Part shown: one piece after another, positions 53,460-64,000 of the stretch
Position numbering within the stretch: position 1 is the first letter of the stretch
How the letters are laid out: each line of letters starts with the position of its first letter
NCBI RefSeq assembly: GCF_009742705.1
Contig: NZ_WPCU01000005.1
Coordinates: forward strand, 484,277-548,276
Origin: Auraticoccus cholistanensis
GTDB taxonomy: Bacteria; Actinomycetota; Actinomycetes; Propionibacteriales; Propionibacteriaceae
Direction: 5' to 3'
DNA: 64,000 nucleotides
Notes under the pieces: generated by a model
The model's input: the letters and a program-made list of their open reading frames with translations, nothing else
What the model was told of the DNA's origin: nothing
Databases searched by the model: none
Position numbers and translations under genes: made by a program

Positions 53460-54071
53460 TCAGCCGCCGGCACCCGCGCGGTCGGAGCCCGGCACCCACA
53501 GCACCTCACCGGCGGCGCCGTTGACCCGCCGGGCGAGCACGAACAGCAGGTCGGAGAGCCGGTTGAGGTAGCGCAGCGCGACCTCGTTCACCCCGCCCGG
53601 ACGCCCCTCGGCCGCCACCGCGGTGCCGTACCGCTCGACCGCCTGCCAGGCCCGGCGCTCGGCCCGGCGGACGACCGTCCGCGCCACGTGCAGCTGCGCC
53701 GCGACCGGCGTCCCACCCGGCAGCACGAACGAGCGCAGCACCGGCAGCCCCTCGCCGAAGACGTCGCACCAGCGCTCCAGCCGGTCCACGCAGGCGGGCA
53801 CGACCCGCAGCGGCGGGTGCTCCGGGTCGGCGACCAGCGGGGTGGACAGGTCGGCGCCGAGGTCGAACAGCTCGTTCTGCAGGAAGCGGAGCACCTCCGC
53901 CACGTCGTCGGGCGGACCGGCGGCCAGGGCCACCCCGATCGCGCAGTTGGCCTCGTCGACGTCGCCGTAGGCCTCGACCCGGGGATCGGTCTTCGGGGTC
54001 TCGGACAGGTCGGAGAGCCGTGTGGTCCCCCCGTCACCGGTGCGGGTGTACACCTTCGAGATCACGACCAT
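53460..54071 (-). CDS. PduO-type cob(I)alamin adenosyltransferase
   Basis: Makes adenosylcobalamin from cob(I)alamin and ATP, the cofactor of the mutase in this window. The 203-residue protein has the N-terminal ATP-binding TRTGDGGTTRLSDLS, GDVDEANCAIGVALA, and the C-terminal RYLNRLSDLLFVLARRVN signature, where the Arg and Asn contact ATP. I chose ATG 54071 (MVVISKVYTRTGDGG), which is supported by a TAGGCT -10 seven bases upstream; a longer start at 54089 would lie inside that promoter. It is monocistronic between the cyclophilin and DUF2550 genes. Confidence 0.93.
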   Translation of the reverse strand: MVVISKVYTRTGDGGTTRLSDLSETPKTDPRVEAYGDVDEANCAIGVALAAGPPDDVAEVLRFLQNELFDLGADLSTPLVADPEHPPLRVVPACVDRLERWCDVFGEGLPVLRSFVLPGGTPVAAQLHVARTVVRRAERRAWQAVERYGTAVAAEGRPGGVNEVALRYLNRLSDLLFVLARRVNGAAGEVLWVPGSDRAGAGG

Positions 54072-54122
54072 GGCGCTCAGCCTAGGCACCGGAGCCGCCC
54101 CGGGCAGGAGCGGGCCGCCACC

Positions 54123-54578
54123 TCAGACGGGGTAGCGGGTCTCGGGCGGGGCCGCCTCCAGCCAGGAGAGCAGCCCGGTGATCGAGGAGGTCTCCATGGC
54201 CAGGTCGATCTGGCGGCCCTCGGAGTCGGCCAGCACGACGATGCGCTGGTCGCGGTAGAGCATGGGCACCTCGGCCGCCTCGGGCGGTCGGGTCTGCAGC
54301 ACCGTGGTGCCGCGGCGGGTCACCCGCAGCCGCGGCCGGAAGGCGAGGGAGAAGACGCGGAACCACTGCAGCTCGTCACCGCTGTAACGGGCGACCCCGA
54401 GTGCCCAGCCGGCACCCGGGGTCCCCGATCGCGACGAGCGCGTGCTGATCCGCAGCGAGCACTCCACCAGGCTGCCCGAGCGGGCCAGCCAGCGGCGGCG
54501 CAGTGCGAAGAGGACGAGCGGCAGGGCGGCCAGCACCAGGACGAGCAGGAGGCCTTCCAGCACTCCCCACCACTCCAT
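54123..54578 (-). CDS. DUF2550 membrane-anchored protein
   Basis: A 151-residue protein with one N-terminal membrane helix (about residues 7-26, GVLEGLLLVLVLAALPLVLF), a basic anchor (RRRWLARS) and a cytoplasmic beta-rich domain with WALGVARYSGDELQWFRVFS. DUF2550 genes follow atpC in many actinobacteria, and that is the position here. The function is unknown. ATG 54578 has a TAGGGT hexamer exactly six bases upstream, so it is probably transcribed on its own as a leaderless mRNA rather than as part of the atp operon. Confidence 0.87.
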   Translation of the reverse strand: MEWWGVLEGLLLVLVLAALPLVLFALRRRWLARSGSLVECSLRISTRSSRSGTPGAGWALGVARYSGDELQWFRVFSLAFRPRLRVTRRGTTVLQTRPPEAAEVPMLYRDQRIVVLADSEGRQIDLAMETSSITGLLSWLEAAPPETRYPV

Positions 54579-54584
54579 GGCCCG

Positions 54585-54590
54585 ACCCTA
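54585..54590 (-). promoter_or_regulatory. -10 element, leaderless promoter of the DUF2550 gene
   Basis: TAGGGT on the minus strand, six bases before the ATG at 54578. Confidence 0.55.
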
Positions 54591-54618
54591 CCTGCCTGCG
54601 CTCTGCCCGGAGCTCAGC

Positions 54619-55020
54619 TCACCGGCCGCGCTCGGCGGCCTTGACCTGGGCCTGGGCCCGGGCGATCGCCGCCTGCAGCTCCTCGTCGGGCTCGTGGTCG
54701 TCCACGCGGCCCAGCAGGTCGTCCAGCTCGGAGCGGGCCCGGGCGGCGTCGATCTCGCCGCCCAGGGCCGCGTACTCGCTGAGGATGGAGACCCGCCCCT
54801 GGGCGCAGGAGACGAACCCGCCGTCCACCGCGATCACCTCGCGGTGACCTTCCGGGGTGGCGATCTCCACGCCCGAGGGCACCAGCACGGCCAGCACCGG
54901 GGAGTGCCCGGGCAGGATGCCCAGGTCGCCCTCAGTGGTCCGCGCCGTGATCGAGACGGCCTCGCCGGACCAGACCGCGCGGTCGGCCGAGACGACCTCG
55001 ACGTGCAGCGGGTCGGCCAC
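54619..55020 (-). CDS. atpC: F1Fo ATP synthase epsilon subunit
   Basis: The 133-residue epsilon subunit couples the central stalk and can inhibit ATP hydrolysis. Typical features: LHVEVVSADRAVWSGEAVSI, TTEGDLGILPGHSPVLAVLV and the final helices with AQVKAAERGR. The GTG at 55020 lies one base after the atpD stop (stop at 55022-55024). It is the last gene of the atp operon. The C-terminal domain is of normal actinobacterial length. Confidence 0.95.
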   Translation of the reverse strand: MADPLHVEVVSADRAVWSGEAVSITARTTEGDLGILPGHSPVLAVLVPSGVEIATPEGHREVIAVDGGFVSCAQGRVSILSEYAALGGEIDAARARSELDDLLGRVDDHEPDEELQAAIARAQAQVKAAERGR

Positions 55021-55021
55021 C

Positions 55022-57386
<2,365 letters not shown>

Positions 57387-57419
57387 CTCAGCCCTCCGCT
57401 CGTGTGGTGGTCACCGTGA

Positions 57420-59057
<1,638 letters not shown>

Positions 59058-59109
59058 GGTTGCGTCCCTAGCTCTCGTGACTTCTGAATGTGGTTCTGGT
59101 GGGGCTGGG

Positions 59110-59913
59110 TCAGTGCAGACGACGACGGGCGTCCTCGAGACGCGCGGCGACCGTGCCCTCGATGACCTCGTCGCCCAGCTCGACGCGGATGCCGCCCAGC
59201 ACGGCCGGGTCGACGACCACGTGCATCGCGACGTCACGGCCGACCTGACGTGCCAGGGCCACCCGCAGCCGGGTCGCCTGGTCGTCCTCCAGCGGACGGG
59301 CGACGCGGACGGTGGCGACCACCCGCTGGCGGATCTGGGCCGCGAGGTCCAGGTACCCCTCCAGTGTAGTCGCGAAGCTCCGGTCGCGACCCTTGACCGC
59401 CCGCTCCGCCAGGGTGACGGTGGTCGGACGGACCTTGCCCTCGAGCAGCCGGCGGACCAGCTCCTGACGGCCCTGCAGCGACCGCGAGCGGTCCCCGAGC
59501 GCGTGGCGCAGCTCCTGGTCGGAGGCGACCAGCCGACCGAAGCGGAAGAGCTCGTCCTCCACCTCGTCCAGCTCGGCCGCCGTCGAGGCGCTGCGGAACA
59601 CGGCCCGCACGGCCTGACGCTCCAGGGCGGCCACGAAGGTCGCGCCGGAGACGTAGCGCTGCTCGATCGCCCCCTGGACGACCGCGAGCGCACCCTGGCT
59701 GACCCGACCCTCCAGCAGCCTGCTCGCCAGCTGCTGACGCACGCCCGGCGCGGTGCCCGGGTCCGTCAGCGCCCGACGCAGCGCCGGCTGGGACTCCAGC
59801 AGGTCGACCACGGCGAACAGGTCGTCGGCCAGGGACGCGTCGTGGTGGCCGTCCAGCACGGCGTCCAGGGCCGACAGCCGGCTCCCCTGGGCGGAGTGGT
59901 CGGGCTGGCTCAC
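59110..59913 (-). CDS. atpH: F1Fo ATP synthase delta subunit
   Basis: The peripheral-stalk delta subunit, 267 residues, longer than the ~180 of E. coli, as in many actinobacteria. C-terminal conserved segment: [20 protein letters not shown] followed by [18 protein letters not shown] 59913 overlaps the atpF stop by four bases. Unlike mycobacteria, atpF and atpH are not fused. Confidence 0.95.
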   Translation of the reverse strand: MSQPDHSAQGSRLSALDAVLDGHHDASLADDLFAVVDLLESQPALRRALTDPGTAPGVRQQLASRLLEGRVSQGALAVVQGAIEQRYVSGATFVAALERQAVRAVFRSASTAAELDEVEDELFRFGRLVASDQELRHALGDRSRSLQGRQELVRRLLEGKVRPTTVTLAERAVKGRDRSFATTLEGYLDLAAQIRQRVVATVRVARPLEDDQATRLRVALARQVGRDVAMHVVVDPAVLGGIRVELGDEVIEGTVAARLEDARRRLH

Positions 59914-60476
59914 AGCGCCGTGCTCCCGCTGCGCTGGGCGACGCCGTCGCCCTGGGCCGGCTGGGACTCCAGGTCGGCCAGGAAGCGCTCCACCGTGCGG
60001 CGGGCCCGCTCGTCGTCCTGGAGGGACTCCCCGACGATCCGGCCGGCCAGCGTGGTGGCCAGGCCACCGACCTCCGCACGCAGCTGCGCGACCACCTGGC
60101 TGCGCTCGGCCTCGATGGCGGCGCGGGCCTGGCTGCGGATCCGCTCGGACTCGGCCTGGGCCTCCTCGCGCATCTCGGCCAGGATCTGCGCACCCTGGTT
60201 CTTGGCGTCCTCGCGGATCCGGGCCGCCTCGGTGCGGGCGTCGGCGAGCTGGGCCCGGTACTGGGCCAGCGCCTCCTCGGCCTCACGCTGGGCGGCCTCC
60301 GCCTTCTCCATGCCGCCCTCGATGGCGGCGCGGCGCTCCTCGTACATCTTCTCGAACGCCGGGACGACCTTCGCCCGCATCACCACGTAGATGACCACCA
60401 TGAGCAGCGCGCCCATGATGACCTCGGAGAGGTAGTGCGGGAGCAGCGGCCCCAGGTTCACTTCGAGGACCGGCAT
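59910..60476 (-). CDS. atpF: F1Fo ATP synthase b subunit
   Basis: The membrane-anchored peripheral-stalk subunit, 188 residues: one N-terminal membrane helix at about residues 17-34 (LSEVIMGALLMVVIYVVMRA), then a long coiled coil rich in Ala, Glu and Arg. It ends with [17 protein letters not shown] 60476 is two bases after the atpE stop. Confidence 0.95.
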   Translation of the reverse strand: MPVLEVNLGPLLPHYLSEVIMGALLMVVIYVVMRAKVVPAFEKMYEERRAAIEGGMEKAEAAQREAEEALAQYRAQLADARTEAARIREDAKNQGAQILAEMREEAQAESERIRSQARAAIEAERSQVVAQLRAEVGGLATTLAGRIVGESLQDDERARRTVERFLADLESQPAQGDGVAQRSGSTAL

Positions 60477-60478
60477 GG

Positions 60479-60688
60479 TCAGAGGACGAAGGAGAAGGCG
60501 AGGGCGAGGATGGCCAGCGCCTCGACCACGGCGAAGCCGATCCAGGCGGTGCCCATCATGGCGCCGCGGGCCTCGGGCTGGCGGGCCGTGCCCTGGATGA
60601 CCGAGGCGAAGATCATGCCCACGCCGATGCCCGACCCGATGACGGCGAGGCCGTAACCGATCAGGTTGAGGGAGCCGGTGATTTCCAT
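60479..60688 (-). CDS. atpE: F1Fo ATP synthase c subunit
   Basis: The rotor-ring subunit, 69 residues: two membrane helices joined by the polar loop RQPEA. The ion-binding carboxylate is Glu56 in FAVVEALAILALAF; the sequence lacks the Gln/Ser signature of sodium c rings, so protons are expected. ATG 60688 has a good AAGGAA site. This is the target region of bedaquiline in mycobacteria. Confidence 0.96.
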   Translation of the reverse strand: MEITGSLNLIGYGLAVIGSGIGVGMIFASVIQGTARQPEARGAMMGTAWIGFAVVEALAILALAFSFVL

Positions 60689-60742
60689 GGGGGTTCCTTT
60701 CGGAGGTTCTCGGATGAGAGGTCTAGGTGGAGCGGACGGGGG

Positions 60743-61570
60743 TCAGTGGTCCTCGGCCAGCGAGGAGGCCACGTACTGGGCGGTGAGCACCGTGAAGATG
60801 TAGGCCTGCAGCGAGGAGACCAGCAGCTCCAGGGCGAAGATCGCGAAGCTGAACAGCAGCGAGGCCCCACCGGCCACCCGGTTGACCAGCCCCTCGGACT
60901 CGAACAGCAGGTAGGCCCCACCGGTGACGAACACCAGCACCACCAGGTGGCCGGCCAGCAGGTTGCCGAAGAGTCGCAGGCCCAGCGTCAGCGGGCGGAT
61001 GACGAAGTTGGAGAGGAACTCGATCGGGATGATCACCGGCCACAGCAGCCAGGGCACCCCGGCCGGCAGCAGGCTGTTCTTGAAGTACTTCATCCCGTGC
61101 CGGGCGACGCCGGCGACGTTGTAGATGATGTAGGTCAGCGCCACCAGGCCCCAGGCGTAGCCGATGTTGGAGAACGTCGGGAACATCAGCAGCGGGAACA
61201 GGCCCATCAGGTTGTTCACCCAGATGAAGGAGAACAGCCCGACCAGGTAGGGCAGGTAGCGACGGAAGTCGTGGTGGCCCAGCACCTCCAGCGCCACGCC
61301 GTTGCGGATGAAGTTGTAGAAGTACTCGTTGAGGAACTGCCGCTTCGTGGGGACGGTGCGCAGCTTGCGGGAGGCCAGCAGCCACAGCACGATCACGATC
61401 ACCGCGGCCATCACCGCCTGGACGAAGGGCTTGTTCACCCAGTCCGGGCCGCCGAAGCCGCCGACGAACTCGAAGTCCTCCAGGCTCGGGGTGTGCCAGC
61501 CGCCCTCCTCGCCACCGGTCTCCATCGGGACCGGCAGCCGCAGCGGGACCGGCAGGGTCAGGACACCCAC
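60743..61570 (-). CDS. atpB: F1Fo ATP synthase a subunit
   Basis: The proton-channel subunit, 275 residues, with about six membrane segments. The essential Arg is in RPLTLGLRLFGNLLAGHLVV and the C-terminal helix holds LELLVSSLQAYIFTVLTAQY. The N-terminus begins MGVLTLPVPLRLPVP from the GTG at 61570. It follows the AtpZ-like gene after 25 bases and precedes atpE. Confidence 0.96.
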   Translation of the reverse strand: MGVLTLPVPLRLPVPMETGGEEGGWHTPSLEDFEFVGGFGGPDWVNKPFVQAVMAAVIVIVLWLLASRKLRTVPTKRQFLNEYFYNFIRNGVALEVLGHHDFRRYLPYLVGLFSFIWVNNLMGLFPLLMFPTFSNIGYAWGLVALTYIIYNVAGVARHGMKYFKNSLLPAGVPWLLWPVIIPIEFLSNFVIRPLTLGLRLFGNLLAGHLVVLVFVTGGAYLLFESEGLVNRVAGGASLLFSFAIFALELLVSSLQAYIFTVLTAQYVASSLAEDH

Positions 61571-61595
61571 GTGAGCTCCTCTCTTCGTGCGACGC

Positions 61596-61844
61596 TCACC
61601 GAGCGACTCCGTACCGCTTGACGATCATGTAGACGGACAGCGCGATCCCCAGCACCGCACCCAACGGGAGCAGGGACTGGGTGCCCAGGAAGTGGTCGCC
61701 CACCCACCCGAGCCCTCCGTAGACGACCGGTCCGGCGATGACGTACGACAGGGCCCTCATGCCCTCCCGCTCGCCCGCCGCTGTGGCCTTCCGGGTCTCG
61801 TCCGAGCTGCGCCCGACCCTATCAGCCGCGCCGCTGGCGGTCAT
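61596..61844 (-). CDS. AtpZ/AtpI-like small membrane protein
   Basis: An 82-residue protein with two membrane segments (about residues 31-47 and 57-74) separated by GDHFLGTQSLLPLG, matching the AtpZ/AtpI accessory fold (PF09527-like) that helps assemble the c ring. ATG 61844 overlaps the stop of the upstream gene (ATGA). The N-terminal ~28 residues are polar and charged. Confidence 0.8.
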   Translation of the reverse strand: MTASGAADRVGRSSDETRKATAAGEREGMRALSYVIAGPVVYGGLGWVGDHFLGTQSLLPLGAVLGIALSVYMIVKRYGVAR

Positions 61845-62431
61845 GCTCCCGACCTCCCGCCCGGTGTGATCTCCGACGCATCGTCGTAGACACTACCGGA
61901 CGGACGCGCGCCGGCGCCCGGGGCGGGTGCGACGGGCTCGTCGTAGACGGGGATCCGCAGCTTCGAGTAGGTGCGGACGAGGTTCAGCATCCAGCCGAGC
62001 ACGGCCGCCGCGGCGGCCACCGCCACCGCGGTCGGGTTGATCCGGGCGACGGACTCGGCGGGCAGGTTCACCCAGCCCAGCAGCAGCAGCCCGAGGCCGG
62101 CGGTGCGCAGCGCGTAGGACACCAGCGAGGCACGCATCAGCACCCGCGGGTCGGCCCCGGCGAAGCGGATCTGCGTCGCCTGGCCGAGCACCTGGAAGAC
62201 CACCACGAGGGCCAGGCCGGAGAGCGCCGACACCGCGCCGCGGGCGCCGTCCAGGACGGCTGCGCCGACCACCACCGGCAGGGCCAGGGCGTGGGCACCG
62301 AGCATCCCGCCCACCAGCAGCCGGCGTGCGCGGCCTGCGAGCACGGCCGTCTGACCGGCGTCGGCGGGGGCGAGCCCGCTGGCGTCGATGCTCATGCTGG
62401 TCATGGTGGTCGAGATCCTGTCGTCGGCCAA
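61841..62431 (-). CDS. atpI: AtpI-like membrane protein, first gene of the atp operon
   Basis: A 196-residue protein with four membrane helices (roughly residues 37-60, 68-87, 105-122 and 130-150) and a cytoplasmic Pro-rich tail (VYDEPVAPAPGAGARPSG). Position and topology fit AtpI/AtpQ accessory proteins. I prefer the TTG at 62431 because GAGGGG lies six bases before it and the putative transcription start is about 20 bases further upstream; ATG 62404 is the conventional alternative. Confidence 0.75.
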   Translation of the reverse strand: MADDRISTTMTSMSIDASGLAPADAGQTAVLAGRARRLLVGGMLGAHALALPVVVGAAVLDGARGAVSALSGLALVVVFQVLGQATQIRFAGADPRVLMRASLVSYALRTAGLGLLLLGWVNLPAESVARINPTAVAVAAAAAVLGWMLNLVRTYSKLRIPVYDEPVAPAPGAGARPSGSVYDDASEITPGGRSGA

Positions 62432-62458
62432 GAGATGCCCCTCGCGGGACGTTTGTGA

Positions 62459-62464
62459 AAACTA
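62459..62464 (-). promoter_or_regulatory. -10 element of the atp operon promoter
   Basis: TAGTTT on the minus strand inside an inverted repeat (TTGTG and CACAA, 62453-62470). It is the most A/T-rich stretch of the region. Predicted transcription start is near 62452, with a ~20-base leader holding GAGGGG. Confidence 0.5.
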
Positions 62465-62490
62465 GCACAAGCGCGCCCGGGCCAGCGAAC

Positions 62491-63621
62491 TCAGCCGACC
62501 CCCGGCCGGGGCGCCGCACCCCGGTCCCGCGGCAGCGGCCGGACCACGGTCAGCACCACCGCCAGCAGGGTCAGCACGACCACGCCGAGCAGCACGAACG
62601 GGCTGCGCGAGAGGCCCACCGCGACCACCCCGAAGGAGATCAGCGCCGACCACAGGTAGAGCAGCGCCACCGCACCGCGGTGGGAGTGCCCGCGCTGCAG
62701 CAGCCGGTGGTGCAGGTGCTGCTTGTCGGGCACGAACCACCACCGGCCGGCGATGGTGCGCCGGGTCCAGGCCAGCACGACGTCGAGCAGCGGCAGCGCG
62801 AGGATGGCCACCGGGAGCACCAGCGGCAGGTACGCCGGCAGCACCCCGCCGCCGCCCGGGCCGTTCTCCAGCTGGGCGAAGTCGAACTGGCCGGTGAGGC
62901 TGATGGTGGAGGTCGCGAGCAGCAGCCCCAGCAGCATCGAGCCGGAGTCGCCCATGAACATCTGCGCCGGGAACCAGTTGTGCGGCAGGAAGCCCAGGCA
63001 GACGCCGGCGATGGCCACCGCGATCAGCCCCGACGTCGTGGCGCGGACCAGGTCCTGGTCGCGGGTGAGGGTGTAGCAGTAGGTGAAGAAGGCCAGCGCC
63101 CCGATGGCCACCACGCCGGTGGCCAGGCCGTCGAGGCCGTCGACGAAGTTGACCGCGTTGGTGCAGAGCACGATGAAGAAGACGGTGATGGCGATCGAGG
63201 TGATGTCGTCGAGGGAGATGATGCGGTCCGGCAGCGGGATCCACATCATCCGGACGCCGTTGATGACCACGATCCCCGCGGCCAGCACCTGCCCGGCCAG
63301 CTTGACCAGCGCCGACATCTCGAACAGGTCGTCCAGCACGCCCACGCCGCAGATGACCAGGGCGGCCAGCAGCACGTAGGCCGCGTCGTGGGTCACCAGC
63401 GGCTGGCTGCCCAGGAACGGCAGCCGGGCGGCCACCAGGAAGGCCGCCGCGACCCCCGCCACCATGGCCACCCCGCCGAAGTACGGGATGGGGACCACGT
63501 GGACGTCCCGGTCGCGGACGCGGGCCACCGCCCCCAGCCGCAGCGCCACCCGCCGGCACAGCCCGCTCAGCAGGTACGTCGCACCGGCGGCGACCAGGAG
63601 CACCAGCAGGTACTCACGCAT
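62491..63621 (-). CDS. wecA: WecA/TagO-type polyprenyl-phosphate GlcNAc-1-phosphate transferase
   Basis: Starts lipid-linked glycan synthesis by moving a HexNAc-1-phosphate to polyprenyl phosphate. It has 376 residues with about eleven membrane segments. The family motifs are present: GVLDDLFEMSALVKL, NAVNFVDGLDGLATG, FMGDSGSMLLG and KQHLHHRLLQRGHSHR. It probably initiates arabinogalactan- or teichoic-type wall polymer synthesis. ATG 63621 overlaps the upstream gene by eight bases. In mycobacteria the equivalent gene also lies just upstream of atpI. Confidence 0.93.
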   Translation of the reverse strand: MREYLLVLLVAAGATYLLSGLCRRVALRLGAVARVRDRDVHVVPIPYFGGVAMVAGVAAAFLVAARLPFLGSQPLVTHDAAYVLLAALVICGVGVLDDLFEMSALVKLAGQVLAAGIVVINGVRMMWIPLPDRIISLDDITSIAITVFFIVLCTNAVNFVDGLDGLATGVVAIGALAFFTYCYTLTRDQDLVRATTSGLIAVAIAGVCLGFLPHNWFPAQMFMGDSGSMLLGLLLATSTISLTGQFDFAQLENGPGGGGVLPAYLPLVLPVAILALPLLDVVLAWTRRTIAGRWWFVPDKQHLHHRLLQRGHSHRGAVALLYLWSALISFGVVAVGLSRSPFVLLGVVVLTLLAVVLTVVRPLPRDRGAAPRPGVG

Positions 63622-64000
63622 CCCGGGGCTGCTCGCCGGTGGGTGGGTCCTCGACCCGGACCGGCGGCTGCACCTCGGTGGCCTCCGAGCCGTGCACGAC
63701 CTCCATGGTGCTGCCGGGCGGCGCCAGGTCGGTGGCGGGCTCCCCCGGTTCGGCCATCACGGTGCCGTCGCGCTCATCGGGGCCGCTGTTCTCGTCGGGG
63801 CCGCTGTCCTCGTCGGGGCCGCTGTCCTCGTCGGGGCCGTTGTCCTCGTCGGAACCGGGGCCGGGCGCCGGGTCGGCGTCACCGGCGACCTCGGAGGCCT
63901 CTCCCCCGCTCTGCCCCACCTCGTCGCCGACCGTCACCTCGGCGTCCGCGCTGTCCGCCTCGGCACGGTCGGCCTCCGCCTCGGCGCGGGCGGCGTCGGC
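63614..64000 (-). CDS. Acidic C-terminal tail of a gene cut by the window edge
   Basis: An open reading frame enters from the right edge and ends at 63614, overlapping the wecA start by eight bases. The visible 128 residues are extremely acidic and low complexity (EAEADRAEADSADAEV, four copies of an SGPDED-like repeat) with a Pro-rich end, so this is probably a disordered tail. By synteny with other actinobacteria the upstream neighbour of wecA is threonylcarbamoyl-AMP synthase (Sua5/YwlC); none of that domain is visible, so the identity is inference. Confidence 0.5.
   Translation of the reverse strand, partial: ADAARAEAEADRAEADSADAEVTVGDEVGQSGGEASEVAGDADPAPGPGSDEDNGPDEDSGPDEDSGPDENSGPDERDGTVMAEPGEPATDLAPPGSTMEVVHGSEATEVQPPVRVEDPPTGEQPRDA
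63779..63850 (-). repeat. Four 18-bp coding repeats
   Basis: Four near-identical 18-base units (plus-strand GGGGCCGCTGTCCTCGTC) encode Asp-Glu-Asp-Ser-Gly-Pro repeats in the acidic tail. The first and fourth units differ by one base each. Confidence 0.85.

Noticed and set aside
63779..63850. Regular short repeats as a CRISPR array
   Set aside because: The units are 18 bases, contiguous without spacers, and in frame; they are coding repeats.

Overview
This is one contiguous piece of a very GC-rich, GTG-start-rich actinobacterial chromosome, almost fully coding on both strands. No gap between genes exceeds about 215 bases, and I saw no rRNA, tRNA, CRISPR array, insertion sequence or prophage. 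From memory, two blocks resemble conserved actinobacterial (for example Mycobacterium tuberculosis) gene neighbourhoods: gatA-gatC / ACT protein / ligA / MetE-like / mnmA / cysteine desulfurase, and wecA-atpIBEFHAGDC-DUF2550 / PduO adenosyltransferase / nucS / epimerase / thiolase / thioredoxin-like / glgB-glgE-glgP. With isobutyryl-CoA mutase and methylmalonyl-CoA epimerase also present, I lean towards Propionibacteriales, but that placement is an inference.

Layout. 1-9 kb: tRNA amidotransferase, an ACT protein, DNA ligase and sulfur/tRNA-modification genes. 9-12.6 kb: an exported protein, acyltransferase, methyltransferase and enoyl-CoA hydratase. 12.7-23.7 kb: glycogen and alpha-glucan metabolism (glgX; glgP divergent from glgE-maltokinase-glgB-Nudix). 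23.7-26.9 kb: a small pectin/hemicellulose island (secreted PL11 lyase, cytoplasmic GH43) behind three palindromes. 26.9-35.8 kb: accessory region with a HEAT protein, a frame-disrupted MerR-HEAT regulator, DUF1992, two TetR regulators with visible operator-like repeats, a thioredoxin/TPR protein, an unrecognised multi-HTH protein, an APH-like kinase and phosphoglucomutase. 35.8-43.5 kb: DUF1990, a potassium-channel-like double-RCK protein, the large subunit of isobutyryl-CoA mutase, a CMP-sialate-type cytidylyltransferase/HAD fusion facing a putative glycosyltransferase, MarR, a PH-domain protein and a 50-residue membrane peptide. 43.5-54.6 kb: MeaB GTPase, thiolase, epimerase, DivIVA-like and AI-2E-family proteins, mismatch nuclease NucS, hydrolase, family-A polymerase, cyclophilin lipoprotein, cobalamin adenosyltransferase and DUF2550. 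54.6-62.4 kb: the complete F1Fo ATP synthase operon. 62.5-64 kb: WecA-type transferase and the acidic tail of a gene cut by the window edge.

How they fit together. Phosphoglucomutase, GlgP, GlgX, GlgB, GlgE and maltokinase form a glycogen/alpha-glucan cycle, although treS is absent from the cluster. PduO adenosyltransferase, MeaB, the B12-dependent mutase and the epimerase form a dispersed adenosylcobalamin branch. The most striking non-gene signal is a recurring promoter geometry: a -10 hexamer (TAnnnT or CAnnnT) exactly six bases before the start codon of at least nine genes, which predicts leaderless mRNAs. The least explained parts are the HEAT/MerR-HEAT pair, the multi-HTH protein at 31.0-31.7 kb and the cytidylyltransferase-HAD/glycosyltransferase pair.
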